The position numbers were made by a program, and so were the translations under genes. Below the pieces are notes generated by a model, which searched no databases, was not told the DNA's origin, and saw only the letters and a list, made by a program, of their open reading frames with translations. Positions 1 through 9,600 of a DNA stretch of 64,000 bases are shown piece after piece (positions within the stretch are counted from its first letter, which is position 1; each line of letters starts with the position of its first letter). The stretch spans positions 1 to 64,000 of the forward strand of contig JACPOB010000141.1 of NCBI GenBank assembly GCA_016185145.1, given 5' to 3'. This DNA comes from Rhodospirillales bacterium. GTDB taxonomy: Bacteria > Pseudomonadota > Alphaproteobacteria > Reyranellales > Reyranellaceae.

Positions 1-1089
1 GTTGCGCTTGTACATCCCGTAGAACAGGTTCTTGTTGGTCCAGGCGAAGTCGAACATGGTGGCGATCGCCTCGCGCACCCGCCTGTCCTTGAAGAAGTCG
101 CGCCGCGTGTTGAAGGCGAAGCACTGCATGCCGGTCGGCAGCTCGTGCGGGATTTCGGCGCGCTGGATGCGGCCGTCGCGCACTGCCGGGATGTCGTAGG
201 CGGTCGCCCAGTTGCGCGCGATGTTCTCCTGGCGGATGTCGATCTCGCCCGCCTTGAAGGCCTCGAACTGGACGGTGACGTCGCGATAGTACTCGTAGCG
301 CAAGACCTCGAAGTTGTTGCGCCCGCGATTCATCCAGAGATCCTTGGCCCACCAGTCGTCGACGCGGCGATAGCTGATCGAGCGGCCGACGTCGAAGGAA
401 TCGACCTTGTAGGCGCCGCTGCCCAGCGGGATCTCGAGCGATACCTTCTCGAAGTCGCGGCTCGCCCACCACTTCGACGACAGCACCGGCAGCTGACCGA
501 TGATCAGCGGCAGCTCCTTGTTGGTGTTGTCGCGGAACGTGAACAGCACCTTGCGGTCGCCGACCTTCTCGGCCTTCAGCACGTCGCCGTAGTAGAAGGC
601 GTAGTTGGGCAGGCCCTTGGCCTTGAGCGTATCGAAGGTCCAGATCACGTCCTCGACGGTGATCGGCGAGCCGTCATGAAAGCGCGCCTGCGATCGGAGA
701 GTGAAGGCTGTCCACGAGCGATCGTCGGGCCATTCGATGGTCTCGGCGATCAGGCCGTACTCGGTCGAGGCCTCGTCGCGCGAACTCCAGCAGAGCGTGT
801 CCCAGATCTGCGTGATGCCGGCGGCGGGCACGCTCTTGATGATGAAGGGATGCAGCGAATCGAAGGTACCGCGGGCGCCCAGCCGCACCGAGCCGCCTTT
901 GGGCGCGTTGGGATTGAGGTAGTCCGGCGGACCGGCGTCGGCCGGATATTTCGGCGCGCCGTGCATGGCAAAGCCATGGCTGACATTGATCTTCTTGGAT
1001 GCTTGCTGAGCTTGCGCCCGCACGATGGCCGGCGCGCCCAGGCACAGGGCCGTGGTGCCCAGCAACAAGCCTCTCCGTCTGATCGCCAT
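1..1089 (-). CDS. Peptide ABC transporter substrate-binding protein (family 5, YejA-like), 3' end cut by window
   Basis: Reading the minus strand from the ATG at 1087-1089 gives 363 codons with no stop before the window edge, so the C-terminal part lies outside. The N-terminus MAIRRRGLLLG is followed by a hydrophobic stretch and a likely cleavage site near residue 25, so it is exported, possibly by Tat. The sequence KGGSVRLGARGTFDSLHP near residues 64-81 is typical of family 5 extracellular solute-binding proteins, and the later ITVEDVIWTFDTLKAKG block is the conserved peptide-binding region. The FDSLHPF/FHDGSPITVEDV pattern resembles YejA-type oligopeptide (microcin C) receptors. Family 5 is certain; the YejA subgroup is likely. 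The permease and ATPase genes would lie to the left if the operon is complete. Confidence 0.88.
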   Translation of the reverse strand, partial: MAIRRRGLLLGTTALCLGAPAIVRAQAQQASKKINVSHGFAMHGAPKYPADAGPPDYLNPNAPKGGSVRLGARGTFDSLHPFIIKSVPAAGITQIWDTLCWSSRDEASTEYGLIAETIEWPDDRSWTAFTLRSQARFHDGSPITVEDVIWTFDTLKAKGLPNYAFYYGDVLKAEKVGDRKVLFTFRDNTNKELPLIIGQLPVLSSKWWASRDFEKVSLEIPLGSGAYKVDSFDVGRSISYRRVDDWWAKDLWMNRGRNNFEVLRYEYYRDVTVQFEAFKAGEIDIRQENIARNWATAYDIPAVRDGRIQRAEIPHELPTGMQCFAFNTRRDFFKDRRVREAIATMFDFAWTNKNLFYGMYKRN

Positions 1090-1171
1090 GCAGGTCCCCG
1101 AAGCAAGCGTTTCGCTTCATATATAGCGCGGCGGAGTTGGGCCGCACTATGGCCGCTGGGTCAACTCGGTG

Positions 1172-2155
1172 TCAGGTTTCGCCCTTGATCCCGGCTTCCT
1201 TCACCAGCTTGCCGTAGCGCGCGTAATCGGCCTTCCACATGGCCAGAATGTCGGCCGGCGAACGCGGCGCCGGCACCTCGCAGCCGGCCTTGGTCAATCG
1301 GTCGCGGGTCTCGCCATCCTGCAGCGCCTTCATGGCCGAGGCATGAATCCGCTCGACGACCGGAGCGGGCGTGCCGGCCCGAACGGCGATCACGTACCAG
1401 CTCACCACGTTGGCATCGGCGAAGCCCGCCTCGGCGAACGTCGGCACGTCGGGCAGGGTTGCCAGCCGCTTGTCGGCCAGCACGGCCAGTGCGCGCAGTT
1501 TGCCGCTCTGGACGTGTTGAATGCTGAGCGGCCCGGGCAGGAAGCCAACCTGCAGGCGGCCCTCCAGCAGGTCGGGGATTCCCGGCGGTACGCCGCGATA
1601 GGGCACCCCGGCCATGTCGACCTTGTACTGGTTCTTCAGCAGCTCGGCCGAAAGATGGAGCGACGTGCCATTGCCGGGGTTGAGGTAGTTGAGTTTGCCG
1701 GGGCTGGCTTTCGCGTAGTCGATCAGTTCCTTCAGTGTCTTCACCGGCACGGCGGGATTGACGGTCGCGACCGACGTCGCCACCGCGACCATCGCCACCG
1801 GCTGGAAGTCGGCGAGCGCGTCGTAGGGCACCGATTGCAGATGTGGCGCCACGACATGGCTGATCGTGGCCATCACCCAATTATAGCCGTCGGCCGGCGC
1901 CTGCGGGATCATCGACGTGGCCAGCGTGCCGTTGGCGCCGGGCTTGGGCTCGACCACCACGGGCTGGCCGAGGTCGGCCTGCATGGGCTCGACTACCGCG
2001 CGCGTCACGATGTCGACGATGCCGCCCACCGGGAAGGGCACCAGGATGCGCATCGGCTTGGCCGGAAAGGCCTGCGCCCAAGCATGGGGCGCGGCCGCCA
2101 GCGCAGCGGCGCTGCCGATCGCGCCGACGGCGCGGCGCCGGGTGATGCTGTTCAT
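1172..2155 (-). CDS. Bug/TctC-family tripartite tricarboxylate transporter substrate-binding protein
   Basis: Exported solute receptor of the TTT/Bug family. The chosen ATG at 2155 starts MNSITRRRAVGAIGS, a Tat-like signal with the RRR motif, and has GAAGGGACA just upstream; an upstream in-frame start at 2182 would add nine residues before the signal. Mature-region hallmarks are PMRILVPFPVGGIVDIV, the EPKPGANGTLA segment and PADGYNW. No membrane subunits (TctA/TctB) are adjacent, which is common for orphan Bug proteins in Burkholderiales and some alphaproteobacteria. The ligand cannot be read from the sequence; known family ligands are carboxylates, amino acids and nicotinamide-type compounds. 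It is transcribed divergently from the selenoprotein gene at 2258, with about 100 bp between the starts. Confidence 0.9.
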   Translation of the reverse strand: MNSITRRRAVGAIGSAAALAAAPHAWAQAFPAKPMRILVPFPVGGIVDIVTRAVVEPMQADLGQPVVVEPKPGANGTLATSMIPQAPADGYNWVMATISHVVAPHLQSVPYDALADFQPVAMVAVATSVATVNPAVPVKTLKELIDYAKASPGKLNYLNPGNGTSLHLSAELLKNQYKVDMAGVPYRGVPPGIPDLLEGRLQVGFLPGPLSIQHVQSGKLRALAVLADKRLATLPDVPTFAEAGFADANVVSWYVIAVRAGTPAPVVERIHASAMKALQDGETRDRLTKAGCEVPAPRSPADILAMWKADYARYGKLVKEAGIKGET

Positions 2156-2257
2156 TGTCCCTTCGTCCCCTGTCTTTGCCAAAAGCTAAGGGGTGCCTGC
2201 GAAATTGTCATCCTGGCCAAAATTGACATCGCGGCAGGGCGGCCGCAGGTTGGCGCC

Positions 2258-3184
2258 ATGGCCGACACCGCCCAATTCGCGCCCGATTACGACGCGCCGA
2301 TCGAGTACATGCGCCGCACCCGCGAGTATTATCTCGCGCTGGGTTACGACAATCCCTATCGCTGGGCGCATTACGTCGATGCGCCGTTCCAGCCGCTGAA
2401 GAAGCCGCTCGAGGACTCGACCCTGGCGCTGATCTCGACGGCGGCGCCCTATCAGCCCGACAAGGGCGACCAGGGACCGGGTGCGGCCTACAATGCCGGC
2501 GCCAAGTTCTATACGGTCTATTCGGGCGACACCGCGGTCGACCACGACACGCGCATCTCCCACATCGGCTACGACCGCAAGCACACCACGGCCAAGGATT
2601 CCAACACCTGGTTCCCGCTGCCGCTGATGCGCGAGTTCGCAAACCAGGGCCGCTTCAAGCTCGCCAAGCGCTTCCATGGCGCGCCGACCAATCGCAGCCA
2701 GCGCGTAACGCTCGAGACCGATGCGCCGGAGATCCTGGCGCGCTGCCGGCAGGACCAGGTCGATGCGGCGCTCCTGGTCCCGACTTGACCCGTCTGCCAC
2801 CAGACCGTGAGTCTGGTCGCCCGATATCTGGAGAGGAACGGCATCCCCACGGTGATCATGGGGGCGGCCAAGGACATCGTCGAGCATGTCGGCGTGCCGC
2901 GCTTCCTGTTCAGCGACTTCCCGCTGGGCAATTCCTGCGGCAAGCCGCACGAGCCCGACACGCAGCGCTTCACGCTCGATCTCGCGTTGAAGGTGCTGGA
3001 GAGCGCGGTGGGTCCGCGCACCACGGTGCAGTCGCCGCTGCGCTGGAACGACGACGGCGACTGGAAGCGCGACTACAACAACCTCGAGCGCATGCCGCCC
3101 GAGGAAGTCGCCAAGCGCCGCGCCGAGTTCGACAAGGTGAAGCAGACGGCGCTCGACCAGCGCAAGAAGGCGGGCGTGGCGTAG
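2258..3184 (+). CDS. Selenoprotein, glycine/sarcosine/betaine reductase selenoprotein B (GrdB/PrdB)-like, in-frame UGA = Sec
   Basis: The frame opens at ATG 2258, meets TGA at 2786-2788, and continues in the same frame to the TAG at 3182-3184. With the TGA read as selenocysteine it is a 308-residue protein with Sec at position 177. The residues around it, LLVPT-U-PVCHQTVSLVARYL, form a UxxC redox motif, and the downstream text (ERNGIPTVIMGAAKDIVEHVGVPR, then DFPLGNSCGKP) reads as conserved protein rather than random translation. This fits the GrdB/PrdB-like family, where the same position is Sec or Cys. A 7-bp hairpin follows the TGA at SECIS distance, and selD lies at 54455. Standard gene callers would split the gene into a truncated N-part and a second ORF at 2807. 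The physiological substrate in aerobic proteobacteria is not known to me; a reductase role is inferred from the motif. Confidence 0.85.
2789..2817 (+). promoter_or_regulatory. Bacterial SECIS-like hairpin directing Sec insertion at UGA 2786-2788
   Basis: A perfect 7-bp stem, ACCAGAC (2799-2805) with GTCTGGT (2811-2817), closes a five-base loop CGTGA (2806-2810). The loop begins 17 nt after the UGA, close to the spacing in E. coli fdhF, and carries a G in the first two loop positions plus a GU, as expected for SelB recognition. Position, stem length and loop all fit the published bacterial SECIS pattern. Its function here is inferred. Confidence 0.75.
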
Positions 3185-3212
3185 TGAAGGGCGGCATTCA
3201 ATCACGTACAGG

Positions 3213-3321
3213 CCTCATCCTGAGGAGCCGCGCGAAGCGCGGCGTCTCGAAGGATGGGCACCAACGGTGATGTATCCCACCCTTCGAGACGCGGCCCTAC
3301 GGGCCGCTCCTCAGGGTGAGG
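3213..3321. repeat. Palindromic intergenic repeat, family A copy 1
   Basis: The left arm CCTCATCCTGAGGAGC...GTCTCGAAGGATGGG and the right arm CCCACCCTTCGAGACGC...GCTCCTCAGGGTGAGG are near-perfect inverted copies, so the transcript would fold into a long hairpin. It lies between the selenoprotein and the CoA-transferase genes. Related copies are at 34604, 38840 and 57962. It encodes no protein and has no transposase. Confidence 0.9.
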
Positions 3322-3343
3322 TGGCTTGGAGTTTCACGCAGCC

Positions 3344-4537
3344 ATGAGCAAACCCTTCTCCGGCGTAAAAGTCCTCGATTTCACGCGCGTGCTCGCGGGG
3401 CCCTACGGCTCCTACCAGCTCGCCCTCCTGGGCGCCGACGTCATCAAGGTCGAATCCCGCGAAGGCGACGACATGCGCTTCGGCAGCCGCGCCAACGACT
3501 GGGAGAAGCGCGGGCTCGCCGCCCCCTGGGTCGCGGTCAACTCGGGCAAGCGCTCGATCACGCTCGACCTCAAGAAGCCCAAGGCGATCGAGGTGGTGAA
3601 GAAGCTCGCCGCCACGGCCGACGTGGTGATGGAGAATTTCCGTCCCGGCGTCATGGACAAGCTCGGCATCGGCTACGACGTGCTGAAGGCGATCAACCCG
3701 CGCCTGATCTACTGCGCCGTCTCGGGCTTCGGCCAGGTCGGCCCCGACCGCGAGACCGCGGCGTTCGACGGCATGATCCAGGCGATGTCCGGCCTGATGT
3801 CGATCACCGGCTTTCCGACCAACGGCCCGACGCGCGTGGGCTTTGCCGGCGCCGACGTCATGTCGGGCGCCACCGCGGCGCTCGGCGTCGCCTCGGCGCT
3901 GTTCCAGCGTACCCACACCGGCAAGGGCCAGTTGGTCGACGTCGCCATGATCGACGCGGTGATGGGCTATCTCGCGCAGCAGTTCACCGAGCACCTGATG
4001 ACCGGTCGCGTGCACGAGCAGGCGGCCAACCGCTCGGTAACGCGCAAGCCGACCGGCGATCTCTACAGGACCAAGGACGGCTGGATCGTGCTCGCCGTCA
4101 TGACCGAGCCGCAGTTCCAGCGCCTGATGAAGGACATCGGCCGCGCCGACGCAGCCGCCGACCCGCGCTTCGTCGACTGGCCGACGCGCATCGCCAACGA
4201 CAAGGCGTTGCATGAGATCATCGAGGCCGAGCTGGTGAAGGAGGCCTCCGCGACCTGGGCCGAACGCTTCGCCAAGGCCGACGTGCCGGCGGGCCGCGTG
4301 CTCTCGATTCCCGAGGCCGTGCAGCTCGACCACTTCGAGCGGCGCACGATCCTGCAGACCGTCGACACGCCGCACGGCCCGATCAAAGTCGTGGGCTCGG
4401 GTTTCCGCCTCGAGCATGGCGGCGGCTCGGTCGAGCGCCCGCCGGCGACGCTCGGCCAGCACACCGACGAGATCCTGCGCGAGGCCGGCTACTCCGAGGC
4501 CGACATCGCCGCCATGCGTGCCGAAAAGGTCGCCTGA
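3344..4537 (+). CDS. CaiB/BaiF family (family III) CoA-transferase
   Basis: A 397-residue protein of normal length for family III CoA-transferases, which move CoA between acyl-CoA donors and carboxylic acids through an aspartyl-CoA intermediate. The N-terminal LDFTRVLAGPYGSYQLALLGADVIKVE is the family signature. The catalytic Asp is expected in VAMIDAVMG (Asp204). The C-terminal part contains the LGQHTDEIL motif. I chose ATG 3344 (MSKPFSGVKVLDF); an in-frame TTG at 3326 has no better ribosome site. The substrate cannot be assigned, since formyl-, succinyl- and carnitinyl-type enzymes share this outline. The next gene starts 25 bp downstream, so co-transcription is likely. Confidence 0.93.
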   Translation: MSKPFSGVKVLDFTRVLAGPYGSYQLALLGADVIKVESREGDDMRFGSRANDWEKRGLAAPWVAVNSGKRSITLDLKKPKAIEVVKKLAATADVVMENFRPGVMDKLGIGYDVLKAINPRLIYCAVSGFGQVGPDRETAAFDGMIQAMSGLMSITGFPTNGPTRVGFAGADVMSGATAALGVASALFQRTHTGKGQLVDVAMIDAVMGYLAQQFTEHLMTGRVHEQAANRSVTRKPTGDLYRTKDGWIVLAVMTEPQFQRLMKDIGRADAAADPRFVDWPTRIANDKALHEIIEAELVKEASATWAERFAKADVPAGRVLSIPEAVQLDHFERRTILQTVDTPHGPIKVVGSGFRLEHGGGSVERPPATLGQHTDEILREAGYSEADIAAMRAEKVA

Positions 4538-4562
4538 GCTTAAAACCTGCGGCGGCCGACCC

Positions 4563-5477
4563 ATGGCGATCCTCTATGAAGTCGAGCACGTCACGACGTA
4601 TCGCTACGCCTCGCGCGTCAGCTTCGGCGCCCACCGCGCCATGTTCCTACCGAGGTCGGGGCCCTACGGCCGCATCCTGAGCTACTCGGCGACCACCAAC
4701 CTGCGCTCGCGCGTGCGGTGGATCATCGACGCGCTGTCCAATGTGGTGACCCTGATCGACGTCGACGAACCGGGCACGGAGCTCCGCTTCGCCTTCCGGC
4801 TGCGCGGCATCCACTACGGTGTCGCCGAGGCCGAGGCCTTCCCGGTCGATCCGCGCGCCGAAGTGGTGCCGGTGCAGTACACGCCCGACGAATGGAACGA
4901 CCTCGCGGGCTACCTCCGGCCGCACGCCGAGGATCCCGACGGCAGCGTGGCAACCTGGGCCAAGTCCTTCATCGTCCAGGAGCAGCATCACAGTACCGAC
5001 GTGATCCGGCGCATGCTCGACACCATCGGCGGCACCTTCAGCTACCAGGCCCGCGAGGCCGAAGGGACCCAGCCGCCGGCCGAGACCCTGCGTACGCGCT
5101 CGGGCACCTGCCGCGACTATGCCTGGCTGATGATCGAGGCGCTGCGCCGCATCGGCTTCGCCTGCCGTTTCATCACCGGCTACATCTATGACGGCGCGCT
5201 CGATGGCGGAGGCGCGGCCGGCATGACGGGATCGGGCGCCACGCATGCCTGGGTCCAAGTCTACCTGCCCGGCGCCGGCTGGCTGCACTACGACCCGACC
5301 AATCGTATCTCCGGCGGCACCGACCTCATCCCGGTGGCCATCGCCCGCCATCCGGCGCAGGCGATCCCCCTGCAGGGCTCCTGGTTCGGCAACGCCGGCG
5401 ACTACCGCGGCATGTCGGTTAACGTCGCGATCCGGAAACTGAAGACGCTGTCCGAGGACGTCGAGGCAGAGGGTTGA
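4563..5477 (+). CDS. Transglutaminase-like superfamily protein (cysteine protease/amidase fold)
   Basis: A 304-residue cytoplasmic protein with no signal peptide. The N-terminal half (YEVEHVTTYRYASRVSFGAHR) matches the bacterial transglutaminase N-terminal domain. The C-terminal half carries the catalytic triad: Cys in RSGTCRDYAWLM, His in SGATHAWVQVYLPG and Asp in HYDPTNRI. Proteins of this type in bacteria are probably peptidases or amidases rather than cross-linkers, and often lie beside proteasome-like or ATP-grasp/circularly permuted genes, which are not seen here. It begins 25 bp after the CoA-transferase and ends convergently with the Bug gene at 5493. Confidence 0.92.
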   Translation: MAILYEVEHVTTYRYASRVSFGAHRAMFLPRSGPYGRILSYSATTNLRSRVRWIIDALSNVVTLIDVDEPGTELRFAFRLRGIHYGVAEAEAFPVDPRAEVVPVQYTPDEWNDLAGYLRPHAEDPDGSVATWAKSFIVQEQHHSTDVIRRMLDTIGGTFSYQAREAEGTQPPAETLRTRSGTCRDYAWLMIEALRRIGFACRFITGYIYDGALDGGGAAGMTGSGATHAWVQVYLPGAGWLHYDPTNRISGGTDLIPVAIARHPAQAIPLQGSWFGNAGDYRGMSVNVAIRKLKTLSEDVEAEG

Positions 5478-5492
5478 TCCAGCGGCAGCTGC

Positions 5493-6470
5493 CTATTCAG
5501 CCTTGATGCCTGCGAACTTGATCACCTTCGCCCACTTTTCGGTGGCATCGGAGATGAGCGTCGCGAATTCCGCCGGCGAGCCCCCGACCACTGTGCCGCC
5601 CAGATCGACGATCCGTGCCTTGATCCTGGCATCGGCAAGGCCGGCGTTGATCTCCTTGTTCAGCAGATTGATGATGTCGGCCGAAGTGTTCTTGGGTGCG
5701 CCGATGCCGGCGAAGCCGCTGGCCTCGTAACCAGGCACGAAGTCTCCGACTGTGGGAACGTCCGGGAACACGTCCAATCGTTTCTCTGTCGTCACCGCGA
5801 GCGCGCGCAGCTTGCCGGCCTTGATGTGCTGGATCGCTTCCGACACCGGCGCGAAGATCACCTGCACCTGGCCGCTGATCAGATCGGCGACCGCAGGCGC
5901 GCCGCCCCGGTACGGGACGTGGACCAAGTTCACCCCGGTCATCATCTTGAAGAGTTCGCAGGCGATGTTCTGCGGCGTGCCCTGTCCGGCCGACCCGTAA
6001 TTGATCTTGCCCGGGTTCGCCTTGGCGTAGGCGATGAACTCGGGGATCGTCTTGGCGGGCACCGACGGGTTCACCACGACGACGTAGGCCAGCCGCGCGA
6101 CGTAGGCGATCGGTGCGATGTCCCGGCTGAAGTCGAAGGGAAGATTGCTGTAGAGCGCGGCATTGATCGCGGCCGGGGTCACGACCTGCAGCAGCGTGTA
6201 GCCGTCCGCGGGCGCCTTGGCGACCGTGTCGGTTCCGATGTTGCCGCTGGCGCCGGGTTTGTTCTCGACGATGAATTGCTGGCCGAGCCGCTCCGTCAGC
6301 CATTCACCCATCAGGCGGGCCTGGATGTCGGTAGCCCCGCCGGGCGGAAAGCCGACGATGATGCGTGCCGTCCGTGACGGATAGGCTTGTGCCTGTGCGA
6401 CGCTGGATAGGGCCGGCGATGCAGCCGCACCCGCGGCCAGATGCACGAATGTGCGGCGCGAAAATCTCAT
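5493..6470 (-). CDS. Bug/TctC-family substrate-binding protein
   Basis: Second orphan Bug receptor in the window, 325 residues from ATG 6470. The start MRFSRRTFVHLAAG is a Tat signal (RRTF) ending near AQAQA, and GGAGGAAG precedes the ATG at good spacing, so the longer start at 6512 is unlikely. Family marks are RTARIIVGFPPGGATDIQARL, VENKPGASGNIGTD and PADGYTLLQVV. No transporter membrane genes adjoin it. The ligand is unknown. It differs clearly from the Bug proteins at 1172 and 47119, so these are not recent duplicates. Confidence 0.92.
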   Translation of the reverse strand: MRFSRRTFVHLAAGAAASPALSSVAQAQAYPSRTARIIVGFPPGGATDIQARLMGEWLTERLGQQFIVENKPGASGNIGTDTVAKAPADGYTLLQVVTPAAINAALYSNLPFDFSRDIAPIAYVARLAYVVVVNPSVPAKTIPEFIAYAKANPGKINYGSAGQGTPQNIACELFKMMTGVNLVHVPYRGGAPAVADLISGQVQVIFAPVSEAIQHIKAGKLRALAVTTEKRLDVFPDVPTVGDFVPGYEASGFAGIGAPKNTSADIINLLNKEINAGLADARIKARIVDLGGTVVGGSPAEFATLISDATEKWAKVIKFAGIKAE

Positions 6471-6604
6471 GATGCTTCCTCCACTGCGCCACGTCGCGGA
6501 CTTGCAGTCCATCTGGGCGCTTTGACAGGAGGCTACATCCGGTGGTGGAAAGCGGCCAATGCCTACTCTCGGCAGTTCTGCGACGCGAACATCGGCCGGC
6601 GGAC

Positions 6605-9600
6605 CTACCAGCTCAACCGCAGGCCGACGTTCAGCGTGTGGTTGTCGGTGCCCGAGCCGATGTCGCCGTCATAGCGGAGATAGATCTGGGTGGCGGCCGC
6701 GACATTGGTGCTGGCCTGGAAGCCGATTGCCGCCGCGTCGCGCTGCGGCGCCGCGCCATAGACGGTGAAGGCGTTGGCCGGCGCGCCGGCGAAGGCGGCC
6801 GTCATCGGCCGGCCGGTGTAGCTGTAGTCGTGCAGCCAGCCGAGCCGAAGCGCCAAGTCCAGGGTGCGCGTATCGCCGAGCCCGATGGCGCCGTTCAGCT
6901 GCGCCCCCAGGGTCGAGCGCACGGAGTTGGTGGTCTGCTGCTGCACGTTCAGGCTCAAGGAGTTGGCGCCCCACTCCGAGAACGCGGCCTGATTCACGCT
7001 CATCACCTGCAGGCGCGCAAACGGCGTGATGCTGGCTTGTGCAGGCGCATAGACCGGTATCTGATAGCCGAGCTCGACCTGGCCCAGGAACTGGTTGGCG
7101 CCGGTGCTGCCGTTGGCCGTGCGCGGCTGCAGGTTGGGGATCGAGATCTGACGTTGCAGCTGATTGTTGGAATAGGCGTAGCCTGCCAGCAGGTCGGCGT
7201 AGAAGCCTGACTGCGTGAAGCTGGCGTAGGCCGCGACGCTGACGGCGTTGGTCCAGCCCTTGCCCTGGAAGGTATCGGTCCACTGAGTGCCGCTGGTGTA
7301 GCCGGCGCCGATACCCAAGAGAAGGCTCGGCAGCACGCGATAGTCGATGCCGGCCGCCGCACCGCCGAGATTGTAGGTGAAGGTGTTCGAGTTGCTGTCG
7401 CCCTGCACCGAGCCGAAGCCGCCGAGCGCACTGCCCCATACGCTGAACGGGCTCGCGCCATCACAGGCCTCGACCTCGCAGGCTTGGGCCAGGGCCTGGC
7501 GTTGGCCGCTGCCCTGGCCGCCGCGCGCCACCGCCATCTGCTGGCCGAGCGCGTTCATGAACAAGGTGTTGGAGGCGAGGTTCGCCGTGCCGAAGTCGGC
7601 ATAGGGTTGGCCGCTGATCTGGTTCAGCGTGTACGGGCCCTGCTGGGTGTTCAGGCCGGCGAGCGCACCGATCACCGTGGCGAAGTCGCCGGTTGCCGTC
7701 GCGTAGGCTTGGTCGAGCGCGGCGCCGACGCCGCGCTGGTTGCCGGTGTTGCCGCCGAAGCCCGAGAACGCAGCGCCCTGCAGGGCGAGCGTCAGGAACA
7801 CGTTGTTGGCGTTGTAGCTGAGGCTCGGCGTCAGGAAGGCGAAGTTGCTGGTGACGCCGGCGTAGACGCCGCTGACGCCGCCGACAGCGTTGAGGATGGT
7901 GTAGGTCGTGCTGTTGCCGTAGTTGCCCGGTGCGGCCAGTACCTGGACGCTGGCGCCGTTGATGGTGGCGGTGCCGGCAACGTTGACGCGGTCGTTCTGG
8001 CCCGCGGCATTGACCTCGACCTGATAGACACCGCCGTTGTGCACCAGGTTGCCGTTCACCGTCATGGTGCCGATCGAGTTGCCCGGCGCCAGGACGCCGC
8101 CGTTGATGATGAGCGTGCCGATGCTGCCGGTGCCGCCCAGAGTGCCGCCGTTGGCGAGCGAGACGGGGCTCGCGAGGGTGCCGTTGACGACCAGCGTGCT
8201 GCCATTGACCGTGGTGGCGCCCGTATAGGTGTTGGTCCCGGTGAAGGTGACCGTGCCGCCGCCCTGGATGCCGACGCCGCCCGTGCCCGACATGGTGCCG
8301 GCGTAGGTGCCGTTGGTCGACTGGACGAACGACACGGTGCCGGTGTTGATCAGGATGTTGCCCTGCAGGCTCGACGTGTTGCCGACCAGGCTGCTGCCGC
8401 CGGTCACCGTGGTCCCGCCGCTGTAGCTGTTGGTCCCCGTCAGGGTGAACGTTCCGCCGCCGCCCAGCGTCAGCGCGCCGGTGCCCGACATGTTGCCGCC
8501 ATAGGTTCCGTTGCCCGCCTGGTTGAAGGTGACGCTGGCGTTGTTGAGGATGTTGCCCTGCAGGCTCTGCGTCGTGCCGACGAGGCTGCCGCCGGTCACC
8601 GTCGTGCCGCCGGTGTAGGTGTTGGTGCCGGTGAGCAACACGATGCCGGTGCCGCTCACCAGCAAGCTGCCCGTGCCGGACATGTTGCCGGCGTAGCTGC
8701 CGCCGGTCGCCTGGTTGAAGACGACGGCAGCGTTGTTGAGGATGTTGCCCTGCAGGCTGGTCGTCGTGCCGGCCAACGTGCTGCCGCCGGTCACCGTCGT
8801 GCCGCCGCTGTAGCTGTTGGCGCCTGTAAGCGTCACCGTGCCGCCACCCTGCACCGCGAGCGCACCGGTGCCGGTCATGGTGCCGGCATAGGTGCCGTTG
8901 CCGGCCTGGTCGAAGACGACGGCGGCGTTGTTGAGGATGTTGCCCTGCAGGCTGGTGGTCGTGCCGACTAATGTGGTGCCGACGCCCGACACCGTCGTGC
9001 CGCCGCCGTAGCTGTTGGTCCCGCTGAACGTCACCGTGCCGCCGCCCTGTACCGTGACGGCGCCGGTGCCCGACATGTTGCCGGCATAGGTGCCGGTGCC
9101 GGCCTGGTCGAAGCGGACGTTGGCGTTGTTGGTGATGGCGCCCTGCAGGCTCGACGTCGTGCCGGCCAGCGTGCCGCCCGACACCGTCGTGCCGCCGCTG
9201 TAGGTGTTGGCGCCTTCCAGGATCAGCGTGCCGGTGCCGGTCTTGGTGAGCCCGCCGACGCCCGTCATGTTGCCGGTGACCGTCAGCGTATTGCCCGCCG
9301 TGTCGATCGTGCCGCCGCCGGTGATCAGGCTGACCGGCCGGTCGACCGAGAAGCTCGCCGTCGCCTGCAAGGTGCCGCCGGCGAAGGTCAGCGTCGCACC
9401 CGCCGCGCCCAGCGAAGCGTCGGAGCCCGCCTCGACGATGCCGCCCGCCAGCACCGTGCCGCCGGTGTTGGTGATCGTGCCGGTGAGCGTCACCTTGCCC
9501 GGCCCCATGTAGGCGATCGCGCCCGAGCCGTCGACGTTGCCGGCGAAGACGATGTCATCGGAGCGGTTGAAGGCCAGGATGCCGTTGTTCAGCACGTTAC

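Noticed and set aside
2786..2788. The TGA as an ordinary stop or a nonsense mutation
   Set aside because: The same frame continues with family-like sequence, the codon sits in a UxxC motif, a SECIS-like hairpin follows, and selD is present; a simple mutation would not explain the hairpin.
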